Source: Spirodela intermedia (taxonomy: Eukaryota; Streptophyta; Magnoliopsida; Alismatales; Araceae). Taken from it: 64,000 bases of DNA. The notes beneath the pieces were generated by a model. It saw only the letters and a list, made by a program, of their open reading frames with translations. It had not been told where the DNA came from and made no database searches. Location: positions 1,913,501 through 1,977,500 of the forward strand of contig LR746281.1 of assembly GCA_902729315.2 (NCBI GenBank), given 5' to 3'. Shown piece by piece: positions 23,941 to 37,600 of the stretch (positions are counted from its first letter, which is position 1; every line of letters starts with the position of its first letter). Position numbers and translations under genes: made by a program.

Positions 23941-25274
23941 GCCGCCAATCAGTCGCTCCGCATCACTTTCCGAACAGAAATCTTCCTGCCGACGTTCGTT
24001 CCGCTCGTCGTCGGCGCCGGAGAAGCGGAGGGAGTGGTGGACGGCGCCGCCGGATCCAGACAGAGGGACCTTCCCCTCTCGATGTCGGCCGGGAATCTGC
24101 CTTCAGCAGCAGCAGCAGCAACAGGAGACCTCCCGAGTAATGGCGGCTCCCGGGCAGCCGGCAGGGGCCTCTCTGGGTGACGGTGGCCACATCCCTTTCT
24201 TGATCCGGATTTCCAGGAATCGAGCTTCCCCGGAGAAACGATTCCAAACGGATCCTCTCCAACCGTGACAATTCCGTTTAGCAAATTTCCCAATTTAATC
24301 AGACCCCGATTATAATGGGCTTTACATAGTTCTGGCCCGGAGCCCGTCGACAGGCCCGTATTTAATGCCTTCTTAGTTTCTCCGATTATAGCCGGGCTTT
24401 TTAGAGTTCCGGCCCCGAGCCCGTCGACAGGCCCCTGTTTAACCCTATTTTTTTTCGATTGTAACCGGGCTTTATAGAGTTCCGGCCCGGAACCGGTCGA
24501 CTGCCATGTATTTAATGCCTTATTTCTAATTAATTATGGAGTGTTTTATATTTTATTGCGGAGTTAACTATAAAAATATGCAAGCGATGAATTAACCTGG
24601 TGGTGGAGATACCGGGCGCCGACCATGTGTGCGCGGTTAGCAGGTGTCTATGGGCGGTTGATTTACCTCCCCTTCTGCCCAAGCCAGCGATTGAAAAGAG
24701 AAGGATGGAGAGGGAGACAGGGGAGAGAGACGAATTGAGGAGAAGACGCGGAGAGAAGAAGCTGGCAAGGAGGAAGGGAAGACACGAAGATGGCTCCTGC
24801 TCGGCGGTAAGAATCGTCGGCTGCTCCGCATCTGGTGGTCGCTTCTTCTTCTTCTTTGCCGGTTGAGATGTCGCATTAGACTGCCTCCCCGCGAGATCTG
24901 CAATTCGCAGTTGGTTGCGCAGTTGTGACACATCGGGCTCCGGTCTCGCCTGACGCGGGGAAGTCTCTTTTAGCGGGTGTCGGTGGGGCTGGGGTTTTCG
25001 GAGATACGGGTGAACCCTAGATCTCGGATTTTCATCGGTGTTAATCTGATGTTCTGGTGTACGAGTCGGAGTGCGGGGGGGGGGCTCCTTGTTGTTTTGA
25101 CCGGATAGTTTGGCTGATTGAATCGGGGAGGAGGTGTGGAGGGGGGTCGTTTCGATTGTTGACTACATCGGGTCGGTATCTGATTGATCTGGCTTGGAAG
25201 TTTGCCGAGTTGCTCGTTTATTCAGTTGTTTGGTTGAGAGATTTCTTCGGGCTTAGGGTTCGTTAATCGTCTGG
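23941..25274. other. Shared upstream region of TGD1 and SEC16
   Basis: This 1.3-kb space holds the 5' ends and promoters of two divergent genes. It includes a short CAG run (24105-24121) and a triplicated repeat (24307-24530). A GC-rich stretch before the SEC16 ATG may be 5' UTR. Open frames on both strands here show no family features. Confidence 0.5.
24307..24530. repeat. Three tandem copies of a ~75-bp unit between TGD1 and SEC16
   Basis: The units start at about 24307, 24383 and 24456 (lengths about 76, 73 and 75). Each runs CGATT-TA--CCGGGCTTT-TAGAGTTC-GGCCC, then a GTCGAC SalI palindrome, and ends in TTTAA near the next unit. The copies differ by scattered substitutions, so the duplication is not recent. 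Confidence 0.8.
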
Positions 25275-28200
25275 ATGGCCTCTACCGATCCTTTCCAGTT
25301 GGAGGACCAGACAGACGAGGATTTCTTCGACAAGCTGGTTGGTGATGATGAGTTTGGGCTGGAGGGATCTGGTTCTGCTTCCAGTGACATGGCGAGAGCA
25401 CTTTCTAACATGAGTATCGGTGATGTGGGCACATCCGTGGACGGGGTCAAAGAAGAGGATCAGCGGGAGGACAAGAGCGCGGTAGCATTAGAACCTCAGG
25501 AAAAGGATACCTTTCTCCTCGAGGAGAGTGCTCCCGTCGCCCTGTCTGATATTGTTGCTCTCCATGAGTCTCAGTCTCTCCCATCCAGTGATCCTGTCAA
25601 GGCTTTGACGGACGTTGGATCACCGGGATCATCAACAGGGATGAGTGCTGGATCTAAGGGAACCAGCATCAAGGAGGTGCAATGGACTTCATTTAGTTCT
25701 GGTCAAGGACTGTTAGACATGGGCGGATCCGGATCGTATTCCGACTTTTTCTCCGAGGTTCCAGATCGATCAGCTGATCAATTGGTGGTGGGTGCGGACA
25801 ATCGAAATGCATTTGCGGATGTAACTACACCGTTTGATCGTGTTGAAACACATGATTTCCAAGACTTTTCAGTAGCCAATTCACAGCCCTCATACATGAC
25901 TTCATCAGAACAATCGGAAGCTCAGGCTCATGTAGTTCAAAATGAACAAGTGTCAACTGGAAATGAATCCGAATATTGGGAGAATGCCTATCCCGGTTGG
26001 AAGTATGATGTTAATACTGGACAGTGGTATCAAGTTGACAGTTATGACATAACCACAAGTGCTCAGGTTGATGGTAATAGTTCTGCAGTAGAAAACGACC
26101 AAGAAGTTATACAAGGTACCACTCAGCTAGCCTATGGCAATGTTTTCCATGGCCAAAGATCGGAGATTTCCTATTCACAGCAGACTACTCAGTCAGTTAC
26201 AGAGACTGTGTCAGAGGATATTGCAACTGGTAACTTGCCTAATTTGAATCAAGCCTCTAAAGAGAACACTGAGTACCCGCCTAACATGCTATTTGATCCC
26301 CAGTACCCTGGCTGGTATTATGACACAAACACCTCCCAGTGGTATTCTTTGGATTCTTACACTCAATCTCTTCAGACAACTTCACATGCTGCTTGGAACC
26401 AGCAAGCTCAAGATCTTGCTGATGGACTCTACTCAGTTCAAAATTCAACCCTACACAGCAATGAAACTGATCAATTGGAATCTCAGACATTGAACAGTCA
26501 AGCTAGTCAAGATCAGGGAGATTGGGGTGGATACAGCAGTGGCTATCAGCAGCATAGCATGTGGCAACCGAAAGAAGAAAATAAGAGTGAATCTGCCTCT
26601 GGTTTGTCAGGAAGTCAGACTGTAAGTAACTTCTACCGCTCACAAAATCAAGAATGGAAGCTTGCCGATCAACAGATAGGTCTCCAAACCAAAGAAATAG
26701 TCCCAAGCTCTCTTCACAGCAGCAGCATTGGCAGTAATTCTTTTTCAACCTTTGTACCAGCAGAAAGTAGTTATCAAGTTAGCCAACCAAGAACAGAGCA
26801 TAATCAACATGCAGATATACCGCAGAATTATTTTCTACATCAGAACTCAGTTAACTACTCTCAGCAGTTCTCCCAGAACGAAAGTGCATCAAATTCTCAA
26901 TTTCCTTATGTTCCCAATGGGGGTAGATCTTTAGAAGGACGTCCACCTCATGCCCTGGTTACATTTGGATTCGGTGGGAAGCTCATAGTAATGAAAGATC
27001 CAGTGCATTTTAGTACGAACTTGGCATATGGGAGCCAGGTAGGCCAAGACGAATGATGCTTACTAGTCTTCATCATGTTTTTCAATGTTCTTCAGAGATC
27101 CTCTACTTTTTGTTTGAGGATTTAATTAATCTTGATTTGTAGTACCGCCACTGATGGCTTTGGTGTTTATTTATGTGAAGGATGCTGGCAAGGGAGTAAT
27201 ATGTATTCTCAACTTGGCCGAAGTTGCCATGGAAAATCCCGACTCTTCAGCCATCAACAGTCAAAGTCATGATTACTTCCATATTTTATGCAGACAACCA
27301 TTCCCAGGTCCACTAGTTGGCGGTAATGCTTCTACTAAAGATCTTAATAAATGGATTGACGAGAGGATCACAAGCTGTGAGTCATTGACTATGGATGTCA
27401 GAAAGGGAGAACTTTTAAGGTTGCTTCTCTCTTTGCTCAAAATATCCTGTCAGTACTATGGAAAACTGCGGTCACCTTTTGGTACAGACCCCTCATTACA
27501 GGTAAAACAAATTTATGATACCATCAACGAAAGCATGTAATGTGTACAGTCTGGTCCTTCTGACACATCCATGATCTATTCTTTACCTACCGCGAAATGC
27601 TTGTACTTGGTTAAATACCATTTCTGGTGTTTTTAAAGCAGAACGCCATTACCAGTATTCATTTAATTTATTTTGCTTACTCTTCCTTTCATTTTGCACC
27701 GTGCTCTGTCTTTGATGGTTCAATCCCACCGTTGCTCATTGCTTTTTTCATTTCTTTCTTCCCTGGTAAGGTGGGTTGGGACTACGATCTGATAATAGGA
27801 AACCAATTCACGTCTGTGGTGGAGGTTTGACTGGAAATTGACTTCATTAGGCTCCAGTTAAACAGATGTTTTTTTTCCTCATCTTCCTTTCTTTTTAACT
27901 ATACCTGTTCTCTGCTTACACGAGGTATGTAGGTTTATGGGAAGTGCATAAATGAAAAAAGCCTAACGTAATAAATTTTTAAGCAAATGAAACTCTTGAA
28001 AGGCAAATATGCTGTAAACAATTTTGTGCAAATTTTTGTATCCCTCTAATGTAGGTTCTAATTTTCTTCCGCTCTGCTTTCCCTAAATATCCATGGATGG
28101 GCCTCCTAACATATGCTGGCTGAAAATATTGGATTGAATGTCTTTATTTTATTTTCCTCTATTAATTAATCTATGGTATTTTTCTATTTATGTTTTTGCT

Positions 28201-31200
28201 TTGGACTGCTTTAATATATATATTTTTGTTATGGCCTCTCTTAAACGAAACTTTCACCTATGCAATTGCCTCTACCGCGATGTCTTGTATGTGCATTGTT
28301 ATCCCATTCCTGCATATGAATGCAAATAGGAACAAGCATCTGCTTGAATTTTCCCGTTATCCTAGAAGAAGGGGGAGGGAAACTCAAACAATGTGGATCA
28401 TCTATTTTAGGTTTGCCCTTTGCCCATGCAGATTTAGATAAGTAGGGTTGTTTCCATCTAGAATAAATGGCACTTGCCATTAGGATTGCTGATCTTTTGA
28501 AAAGATGGAGCAATTAATGACCATTTTTTGCAATAAGTTGTGCTGAATATTGTTAATGCTAAACTGTTTTTCATCATTTATGTGGACTTAGAGCCTCCTA
28601 GAGGAAGAAACATAAATATCCTTCTTAAAGTTGAAGTTGAGGAAGTGGGGGAGGGGCTCTATGTGGCATTATTAAATATTGGTCCACTTCTTTTTTTTTT
28701 CCTTTTTTTAAAGGTGGGTTTGACTTTATTTTTTAGGTGAAGGTGTGGAGGTCCCATAGTACTGTGTTGGGTGAGGCTTAATTCTTTGAACCTTCTTGCT
28801 CTGAAGTCTGGTTCTGTTTGATGATCGTGCTGGCATTTTGTCATGGGGAATTCAGTTCTAAATGGTTCACAGCTTTTTTAATGAAAGAAATGCTTGATGA
28901 GTTATGAAGAAAAATGTAGAAGGATGAAAGTGGCGTCTGATAAAGTGGTCTGGTATCTGTGGAAGAAAGTGGGACGGTACGCATGCAGGTATTAGATCAG
29001 CATATTATTGGTGAATGGAGTTGAAAGGTGGGAATATAATTTCAAAACGTCATCATCTACAAATGCTTCAACCAAATGGAAGCCAGAGGTCTTGGAAACT
29101 GGATTTATTTGAATTTTATTGCAGTTGAGAGACAAATTGAAGGCCTCAAACTTCATAGGAACATACTTCTTTTTTACGATTGAAAAATAGGAAATATATG
29201 TACTCCCATTTTTAGAGTTTCTGGACAGCGACCCAAGTGTCTGCCTTATGCAGTGCCCGACATGATTTACCTCAGTGGTGTATTCAAGCACCTTGAGGAA
29301 ATTATCAGTTTGTATGTACGTGTCCAGTCACATGTTTGTGAGGAAATTCTCATGCTGATGCGATCCTCTTGGCAGGATAAAGGCTGTTTTTTTGGAATGC
29401 CACACATTGGATGACAAGGATTACTGAAACATGGTCAACTTGGTGATCTTTTGAGGTTCTGAAAAGATATAATAATTTTTTTGTATAAGTTGGAGCTTGA
29501 AGTGACACATCTTCCCTTTTGGGCAAATCAAGTGAGAGTACACGGGGAAGAGATATATTATATTCGTTTTTTTTTATTTCTTAGATGTTGTATTACTTTA
29601 ATTGTATTCGTAGATATTAGTACCTTGCAGAGTGACAGTTGTTCACTGAAACTTTTGGAAGGTTTCCTGCGTTAATTCCTACTGTACTACATGTTGTTCC
29701 TTCAATCTTATAAGTTTTATGATTTTTTTTTCCGGCAGGAAACTGATAGCCCAGAGCTAGCGATTACTAGGCTTTTTGCATCAGCTAAAAAGAATAGTCA
29801 TCTCTTGAGAGAATATGGTGACCTCACTCATTGCATGCATAATTTGCCTTCTGAAGCACAGATTCGGGTATGAACTTTATGGAATGGTATTTCACGATTT
29901 TTCAGTATTCATGATCTGTGCCTAATCTTCGTGCATTCCTTTTTTAGACCACCGCTGTTGAGGTGCAGAGGCTTCTTGTTTCTGGTAGAAGGAAAGAGGC
30001 TTTGCAGTGTGCACAAGAAGGCCAACTGTGGGGTCCTGCCCTTGTTCTTGCAGCGCAACTTGGTGATAAGGTATGCATTATCTTATCTTTTTCTTGGTAT
30101 TTCTTGCTATCATAACCTCATAAAATTCTTTTTTCTTTGCAGTTTTATGTTGAAACTGTGAAGCAAATGGCTCATCGTCAGTTTGTATCTGGATCACCTC
30201 TACGGACACTTTGTCTTCTTATAGCTGGACAACCTGCTGATGTCTTCTCCACAGACAATTCTATTAGTACCTTAGCCGGTGTAAAAAATGTGCCTCAGCA
30301 GCCAACCCAGGTGCATTTAATATGCTGGATTTTAACTCTCCTCTGTTCTACTGATCTTATTCTGACATTTCTATTTCTCCGTTGTATGGAGAATCATTTG
30401 ATTTTATAACCATCTTATTCAAATGCATAATTACTTGGTAGTTTCTTGTATCCTTAGAGGTGAGTATTTTTTTTTCTGAAACTTTAGTTTTTACATGCAA
30501 TGCAGATTTCTTCCAATAGCATGCTAGATGATTGGGAAGAAAACCTGGCCATAATAACTGCTAACAGAACAAAAGATGATGAACTGGTGATAATTAATCT
30601 CGGTGATTGCTTGTGGAAGGAAACGGGCGAGGTATGTTCCTAGGAGCATTTCCATGAGAAATTTCATCACATTTAGACCATATTTTTAATGTAGTTTTAC
30701 GATGCAGGTTACTGCTGCACATACGTGTTATTTGGTGGCTGAAGCAAAGTTTGAATCATATTCCGACAAGGCAAGACTGTGCCTTGTTGGTGCAGATCAC
30801 TGGAGATGCCCCAGAACATACGCCAGCCCTGAGGCTATTCAGGTTGTGGTCACTTCATTGTCATTATTGTTATTCATACTGAGAAACATGTAAATAGGAT
30901 TGCTTGATACTCCTGCCATTTCTTCAATCTTCTGTTGTTGATTATGAACCAAGCAGTAAAGTTAGAAGTTATTTCATGTTGTTTATATTGAGTATAAATA
31001 TCAACAAAGCTAGAGTTTGCCATGCAATCATGTCCGTGTTTCGAAACATTCCATAGTCACAGTTAGCACCTCTTAAGTTATTTTTATATTTTTTATTTCG
31101 CTATCTCGGTATTGAAGCAGGTAAACCTTGTTTATGTTGAAATGAGTTGAACTTCCATTGGTGATCTCTGTGAGCTTCTGGAATGACTTCTGTGAAGTTC

Positions 31201-33970
31201 CATTACTTGAATCAATGAGAAATGAATGCTAGCTGGAGTAAGGAATTGCCAACTGGTAATTGTCTGGTTGTAACCAGTCCGTGGTTGTTAGCCCTGTCCT
31301 CTAGGATGACTCCAAATGTCAATAGGATGGCCAAGCGGCACTGTTCTCGACTTCAACCTTTATTTCGCCTGCATAAAATAGCAAGAATATGCTATAAGAA
31401 TTTGGAGGGGTGTAGGAAATTGGAAAGGATAAATTTTTTTTTCTCGAATACTCACCTTACACTGCATTATCACATTTGGTTGGAGTGCATTTTTAGCTTG
31501 TGCTTCACAGCGCAGAATATGCATCCTAGAGGCAACTTTTTTGATAATCATGGTCCAATGTAGTGGCAAATCATCAGAAAATCCGTAATATTCAGGTTTA
31601 TCTGGTAAAATCTGCACCATAGTAGCTTTTAGGCCATTGCAGTTATACCATGTTGTTTGTGTGAAAATGAAATATCAAATTCGTCAATGGCTTATCAGGT
31701 TCTGAGTAGCTTTTATGCCTTGGGATGTCTCTGGTTCAGTCGACTTGTTGATGAAAGGCCCCTTCCAAACATCTTCAGCTTGGAGATGCCGGACACGGTG
31801 ATTTAAGAATGGGCTCATGAAGTCACGGAGGGTGAGCAGTTTGCTTAGATCATGCCAAACTTCGAGGAAATGAGGCAAAGAGACTTGCTGCTATGTGGAG
31901 GTATAAAAAAAAGGGTGGTTCATGGTTGCCATGACGAGCCTTTTGCCTTGTCAGTGATGCTCTAACTTGGTGATAAGGTGTGTATCCTTTTTGCTGCACT
32001 TCGAAGGAGTAGATAAAAGGGACACCTATGTTCTGGCGTGAGATAAGTAGGATGGAGCTGATTGTCATTGAATGTGCGTGCTTGTTTATGATTGGTTTGG
32101 CCTTCTTTGGAGGAGGTGGTGACAATCATATGTTCTTTAGATGAAATTCGAAGAATGGAGCAATGGATGCCTCGATTTTGAAAATTAAAGGGGGTGCAAT
32201 CATCCTGCCAGCCCCAAAGACTGATGATTTATATGAAGGATGGTAACTATCGGTCTGCTGTCCAGGTCAAGTCCAAAGTCGTGGTAGGATCTGTTGGGGG
32301 TTTGGTCAACCAATGCAGAGGAAAAGGGAGAGGATCAAGAAGCAGAAATATAGAACGGGAGAGTCTTCTGGTTTTTCCACCAACTTTCAATGACAAGAGC
32401 AGCAGGCGGTCTCTCTCCTGTCCGCTTTTCTTACATAGGAGCCTTCTCGGTCAACTATGATCAACTAAGCTTGTATGAACCTATGGATTAACTGCGTATC
32501 AAAATCTTCTGCCTCTCCCTCTCCCTCTCTATTTTAAACATGTGTCTCTAGTTTTTCTTTTTTTGGTTATTTTTGCAAGCTGAAATCGAAATATTATGAA
32601 TGCGTTGAATAATCACTCTCTCTGATAATTTTGCAGAGAACTGAATTATATGAATATTCAAAGGTGACGGGAAATTCTCAATTCGTGTTGCTACCATTTC
32701 AACCCTACAAACTTGTCTATGCCTACATGTTAGTTGAAGTGGGCAAAGTTTCAGATTCATTGAAGTATGCGGAACCGCCCTCCTCTGGTGTTAATTGTCC
32801 TTTACCTTTCTTTCATTCTTAGTAAGCTGGTGATCGTAGGTACTGCCAAGCGATCATGAAGTCATTGAAGAGTTCCGGTCGAGACCCCGAAGTGGAAACA
32901 TGGAAAGGGATGGTATCATCTCTGGAGGAGCGCCTGCGAGCCCATCAGCAGGTTTTCTTCAGTCAGGCAAGCTTTTATTCTTCTCTGGCAATCACAGTTC
33001 CTGACATTGTTCTTTCTTCTTCCAGGGTGGATACGGCACAAACTTAGCTCCTGCAAAACTGGTCGGCAAGCTGTTCACATCCATTGATAGATCCCTTCAC
33101 CGCATGATTGGCGCCCCGCCGCCGTCTCTTCCGCCGCTTCCTCCTGGCCATTTGAACTCCCACGAGCATGATAACATGTCGACGACTTCTAAAGTGGGAA
33201 ACATCCAGTCAGCGATGTCCATGTCGTCCCTGGTTTCCTCGGCATCTGTGGAAACTATCAGCACTGGGTGGACAGGTGATGGTCGGAAAACCATCCACAA
33301 CAGGAGCGTCTCGGAGCCAGACTTTGGTAGAAGCCCAAAGCAGGTATCCCCCCTAATCTCTCCGGGCTCCTGCTTCTCTACTCCATTTCACACATCTTTT
33401 CTTGATGCCATACAGGAACAGGTGAGTCCTGGGACCAACGCTTCCCCAACAGACGGCCAGAACAAGGGCCATGGGGCATCTCGCCTCGGCCTCTTTGGCT
33501 CTCAGTTCCTCCAAAAGACCATGGGCTGGATGTCAAAATCTCGTCAGGTATACTCCCCCTTCGGGGTTTCCTCCCCTCCCTCACTGTGTTTGTGTTCTTC
33601 TTGACTGGACTGCACCGTCTATTATACGCATAATAATCACTACTACCACAGGCGAAATTGGGCGAAAGTAACAAGTTCTACTACGACGAGAAGCTCAAGA
33701 GATGGGTCGAAGAGGGCGCCGAGCCATTGGCAGAGCCGGCCCCTCCGCCGGCGCCGCCCACCGCCGCTGCATTCCAAAACCATGCACCGCCGGCGTATGG
33801 ATCAACTCATGCGCTTTCAACTGAAAACCTGCCTCCAAATGGGATGTTAGACACAAAGGCTCCCAGTCCCCCCGACTACGGCTCGGGCGTCCCGCCGATG
33901 CCTCCCAGCCAAAATCAGTTCTCAGCTCGCGGGCGCATGGGCGTTCGGTCGAGGTCTGCTCTCTGCTCTC

Positions 33971-34013
<43 letters not shown>

Positions 34014-34642
34014 TCCAAAAGATTTCTTTCTATCTCTACCCATGTTCAGTTTCCAATCTTCCTCTCTCTTTCCTCAGATACGTCGATACATTCAACAAAG
34101 GGGGAGGGGCGCCGGCGAGGTCATTCCAGTCCCCATCTCTGCCATCTGCAAAGCCAGCGGGCGGCGCCAAGTTCTTCATCCCCACGCCCGTGGCGGCCGC
34201 CGATCCCGCAGACGCTCCCTCGCAGGCCGTCCAAGGACCGCCGGGCAACGAAGACGGCTCGGCATCGGTTGTGGAACCGGCTTCCACGTTCCTCTCATCA
34301 GCGTCGTCTTCGTCGTCATCAACATCATCACCATCCACAATGCAGCGGTTTCCTAGCATGGACAATATTTCCTCGAACAGAAATAAGGGAATGGGGTCAC
34401 CCCCTGACGGCAATGGCTCCCTGGGTTCTCGAACGAGAGCAGCATCATGGAGTGGCACCTACCCTGAGGCGTTCAGTCAGAAGCCATCGCCCGCTGTGAA
34501 GCCCGCCAATGGCCGCTCGGGTGCTCCTGTTCCCTCATTCTTTACGCCGAATAACAGCCCGTTCTCGATGAACCCCGCCCCCGGCCCTCTTCATGCCAAC
34601 GGCAGCGGCTTCGGGGATGATCTCCAGGAGGTCGAGCTCTAA
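25275..34642 (+). CDS. SEC16: Protein transport protein SEC16 (COPII coat scaffold; MAG5-like)
   Basis: SEC16 marks ER exit sites and organises COPII coat assembly. Thirteen exons join in phase: 25275-27038, 27181-27501, 29739-29867, 29948-30070, 30143-30310, 30506-30631, 30708-30842, 32637-32764, 32840-32951, 33026-33343, 33416-33547, 33652-33953 and 34078-34642, encoding 1,440 residues against about 1,350 in Arabidopsis. The long first exon encodes an acidic, disordered N-terminus. It has two OCRE-like modules at about 233-258 and 337-362 (AYPGWKYDVNTGQWY and QYPGWYYDTNTSQWY). The central conserved domain begins around 555 (HALVTFGFGGKLIVMKD) and runs to about 1000, with FPGPLVGG, KDLNKWIDERI, GKLRSPFG, LQCAQEGQLWGPAL and SPLRTLCLLIAGQPA. 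The C-terminal half holds SVSEPDFGR, FYYDEKLKRWVEEG, QRFPSMDN and the terminal LQEVEL. Exon 11 contains an internal CAGGTGAGT that could act as a cryptic donor. Introns 2 and 7 are each about 2 kb without a recognised gene. Confidence 0.95.
33974..34011. repeat. (AT)n microsatellite in SEC16 intron 12
   Basis: About 19 AT dinucleotides fill much of the 124-bp intron between exons 33652-33953 and 34078-34642. The splice sites themselves look normal. Confidence 0.85.
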
Positions 34643-37600
34643 ACCCCACAAGCCGAGCGGTATTCTCCCCTCCCTCCCCCGCTTTCTTTTCTGTACAGAT
34701 AGTTTTTGATTTATGGAAGATGGAAGTTCCCTCCTTTTTCTTTCTTCTTCAATGGAGGCCATTGTAGACGCAGCAACAGCAGCTAAGAGGGCGGGAGCGC
34801 CTTGAGATCGACGCCGCCTCCCCATCTTCGAGGGGGAAACAGGAAAAGCAATAACAGATGTCTCCTTTTCGGACATTATTGGCCTCCTGGCCGCATATAA
34901 TATATATATATCTCAGGAACGAACCCTTTGTTTTAGATCTTGGTGTCCACCCACACCCTCTGTTGAGGGAGAAACGAAGGTTGCCGCCACCTCTGTCCTC
35001 TCAGGTCTCTCTTTCTTCCTCGCCGAAATAGGACCAATCAACGAACCAATGGTTCTCAGTCTTCAGACTAAACCCCTCCCGTGTTGGGCTGGTGGGGTCG
35101 AAGGAATACGAGGTTTACTCACATATCTGTCACTCCTCAGGCAATGCGCCTTGTCTCGTCTGGGTCCAAATGATATGCCTCAAATGGGCACCACGATTTC
35201 GAATACAGCTGCCGTTTTTCGTTCTTGGGCCTCGCCTTTCCCTTTTCCTGGGGCGGAAATGAAGGTAGTCAGAGTCAACGCCGCCGTCTTAAGATCCAAG
35301 ATTTAGATCTTGGAATTCAACCCTTCGTGGGGAACCAAAAAAAGAAATTATCTTTGTCCTCGTCAAACTCCAATTCTTCTGTTGGGTCTTGGAGTCTTCA
35401 CCTGCTCTTCGTTGGGGCAGAGATAAAGTTGGCGGGGGTCGTACCTCTCTCCTCGAAATACAATAAACTTTTAGTTTTGGATCTTGGAGTTTGCTTCAGG
35501 GGCATTAAAGAAATTGGGATCTTTGTTGCCCATCAATTTTTAATTATTACTCAGATATGTGCATTACCTTGCCATCAGATTCATGTCAAGTTCCTTGGTC
35601 AATGGAGAGAGAGAGAGAGAGAGCGGTGCACGATGGGCAGCGTTCCCCCCCTTTGCGCTTCCTTCCTTTCATCAAGTTGAAGCTCGCCGTCCTCATTACC
35701 CACTAAATAAAAGGTATTTCCATCCCGTTGCATCACGTATTTGATATATATATATAACAATATTTTCAGGCAGATAATGTAATACAGTTTGCCAAGGGAG
35801 GATCAGGGAATGTTACAGGAGAGTGCATATTAAGGGTAGGCTTCTCTCCCTTCTCCTCACTTTCTGAAAACGGAGCTCCGAACTCCTTGGAACCCAAGTC
35901 TGGTTAGTTTCATGGAAGGAAGACCATGTAGATAACCTCATCTTGCCGGCTGAGTTCAAGAAAAATCTTATGAGCTGAGCTCGCCCATGTTCTTCCCGGA
36001 TCTCAATTAGTAGTTTTCTCTCAGATTTTTCATGTTCAGTTGCCGATGAATCTGTATACATGCCACCCCACATATCCTTAATTTTTATCACTGAATTATG
36101 AGCTGAACTCGCCATTGTTCTTCTCGGATCTCAATTAATAGCTTTCTGTCAGATTTTTCCTGTTCAGTTGCAGATGAATCTGCACACATATCCTTAACTT
36201 TTATGACTAAATCTACCCAGTATTTTAATACTCGCCCCCTAGGAGGATCAATATGACTCACATCACCTACAGATGTTGGCATGTTATGGTTTTCACCTCA
36301 GTTTATTGCCCAGAACTGAAGGAGGCATGTGAGGTAACTTTAGCCGAAGGTTTTGAAAGGGTGAGGAGCAAGTGCCGGGAAACCGGCCCATAGGGGAGGG
36401 TGATGCACCTTTTCGATCTTTGGAAAATATTTCATCGCAGTGATTACAGCTTTTATCCACTTGAATTCAAGCAAAATTTCTGAGGGGCCGTCTCTAATGG
36501 TAGATTTCCTAGGACCGATATAGTGATGTTTTTTCGGAATCATCCGATGGATTTGACAAAGTATCCTTCTTCTTCATGACAACTGTCCATGGTTTGTTTG
36601 TCTCCCCACCCCACCAGGCTTTCATCCCTTCTGGGCTGAACCAACAAGAGGGGGACTAGGAGCTTATGACAATGGGGGTAAAATGGTCATTTCCGACATT
36701 AATCAATAATTAAGATACTAATCGAACAACTACCAAGGACCATTGATTCATTCGTGGGGATGTTCATCAGTCATCAGGTTTGTATGGACCAAAAACGAAA
36801 AAAACAGTTTATTTTGTCACTGATACAGAAAAAAAGAAGTCTAGAGAGCTTTATTAACACCAACACAAGCAACGTATATTAATGATGAGGAAGCAAACCT
36901 TGCCATGATCCTGGTCACAGAAGCTCCTTCACTGGGTGTTCCTTCTTGTGTGGGCGCTCGTATGTCGTGCAGGAGTCTCTTAGACAAACAAGTCAGAAAA
37001 GAGCGATCTGGCAGGTTCTTAGCCTTGATCATACTATTGCTCAGTCTGCTGCTGGTACTCAACAAATGATCATATCGGTCGTCATCCATGTAGGGAAACA
37101 AGGAATTGTTAACGTATATTTTCTATGAAATCCATATTATTGCTGGTGTCTTATCTGCAGCACCGAAGACAACAATGCAAATACTTCATGGGTCTATCAT
37201 TGTCAAGGACTCGATACAAATGCTTAATGTAATGGGCCTCTTCACTAATCTGCCAGCTTTAGTAACCTCTGATCATCACGGCCATACAATTTTTATTTTT
37301 GATTATTCATTGTTTATTGTTGCCAGACAGCCGTTAGTCAGCAAAGTGCTGATTCACTTGATTATAAAACAAAAAAAAAACTGAAGATTTTCAACCTATG
37401 AAGGATTAAGCAAAATGGAGAACACAGTGGATCATGAATCAGTAAAGAATGAATCATCATGCACAGACTACGTGAAAGATTCCCCTGGTAAATCAAATGT
37501 TTGGCCACTTGAAGAGAACAAAGCATTGAAAGAGGAGCCAGATATCACCCATTCCCAAGGACTAAGGCAGCAATTTTTTTCCCTAGTTTCAAGAAAATAT

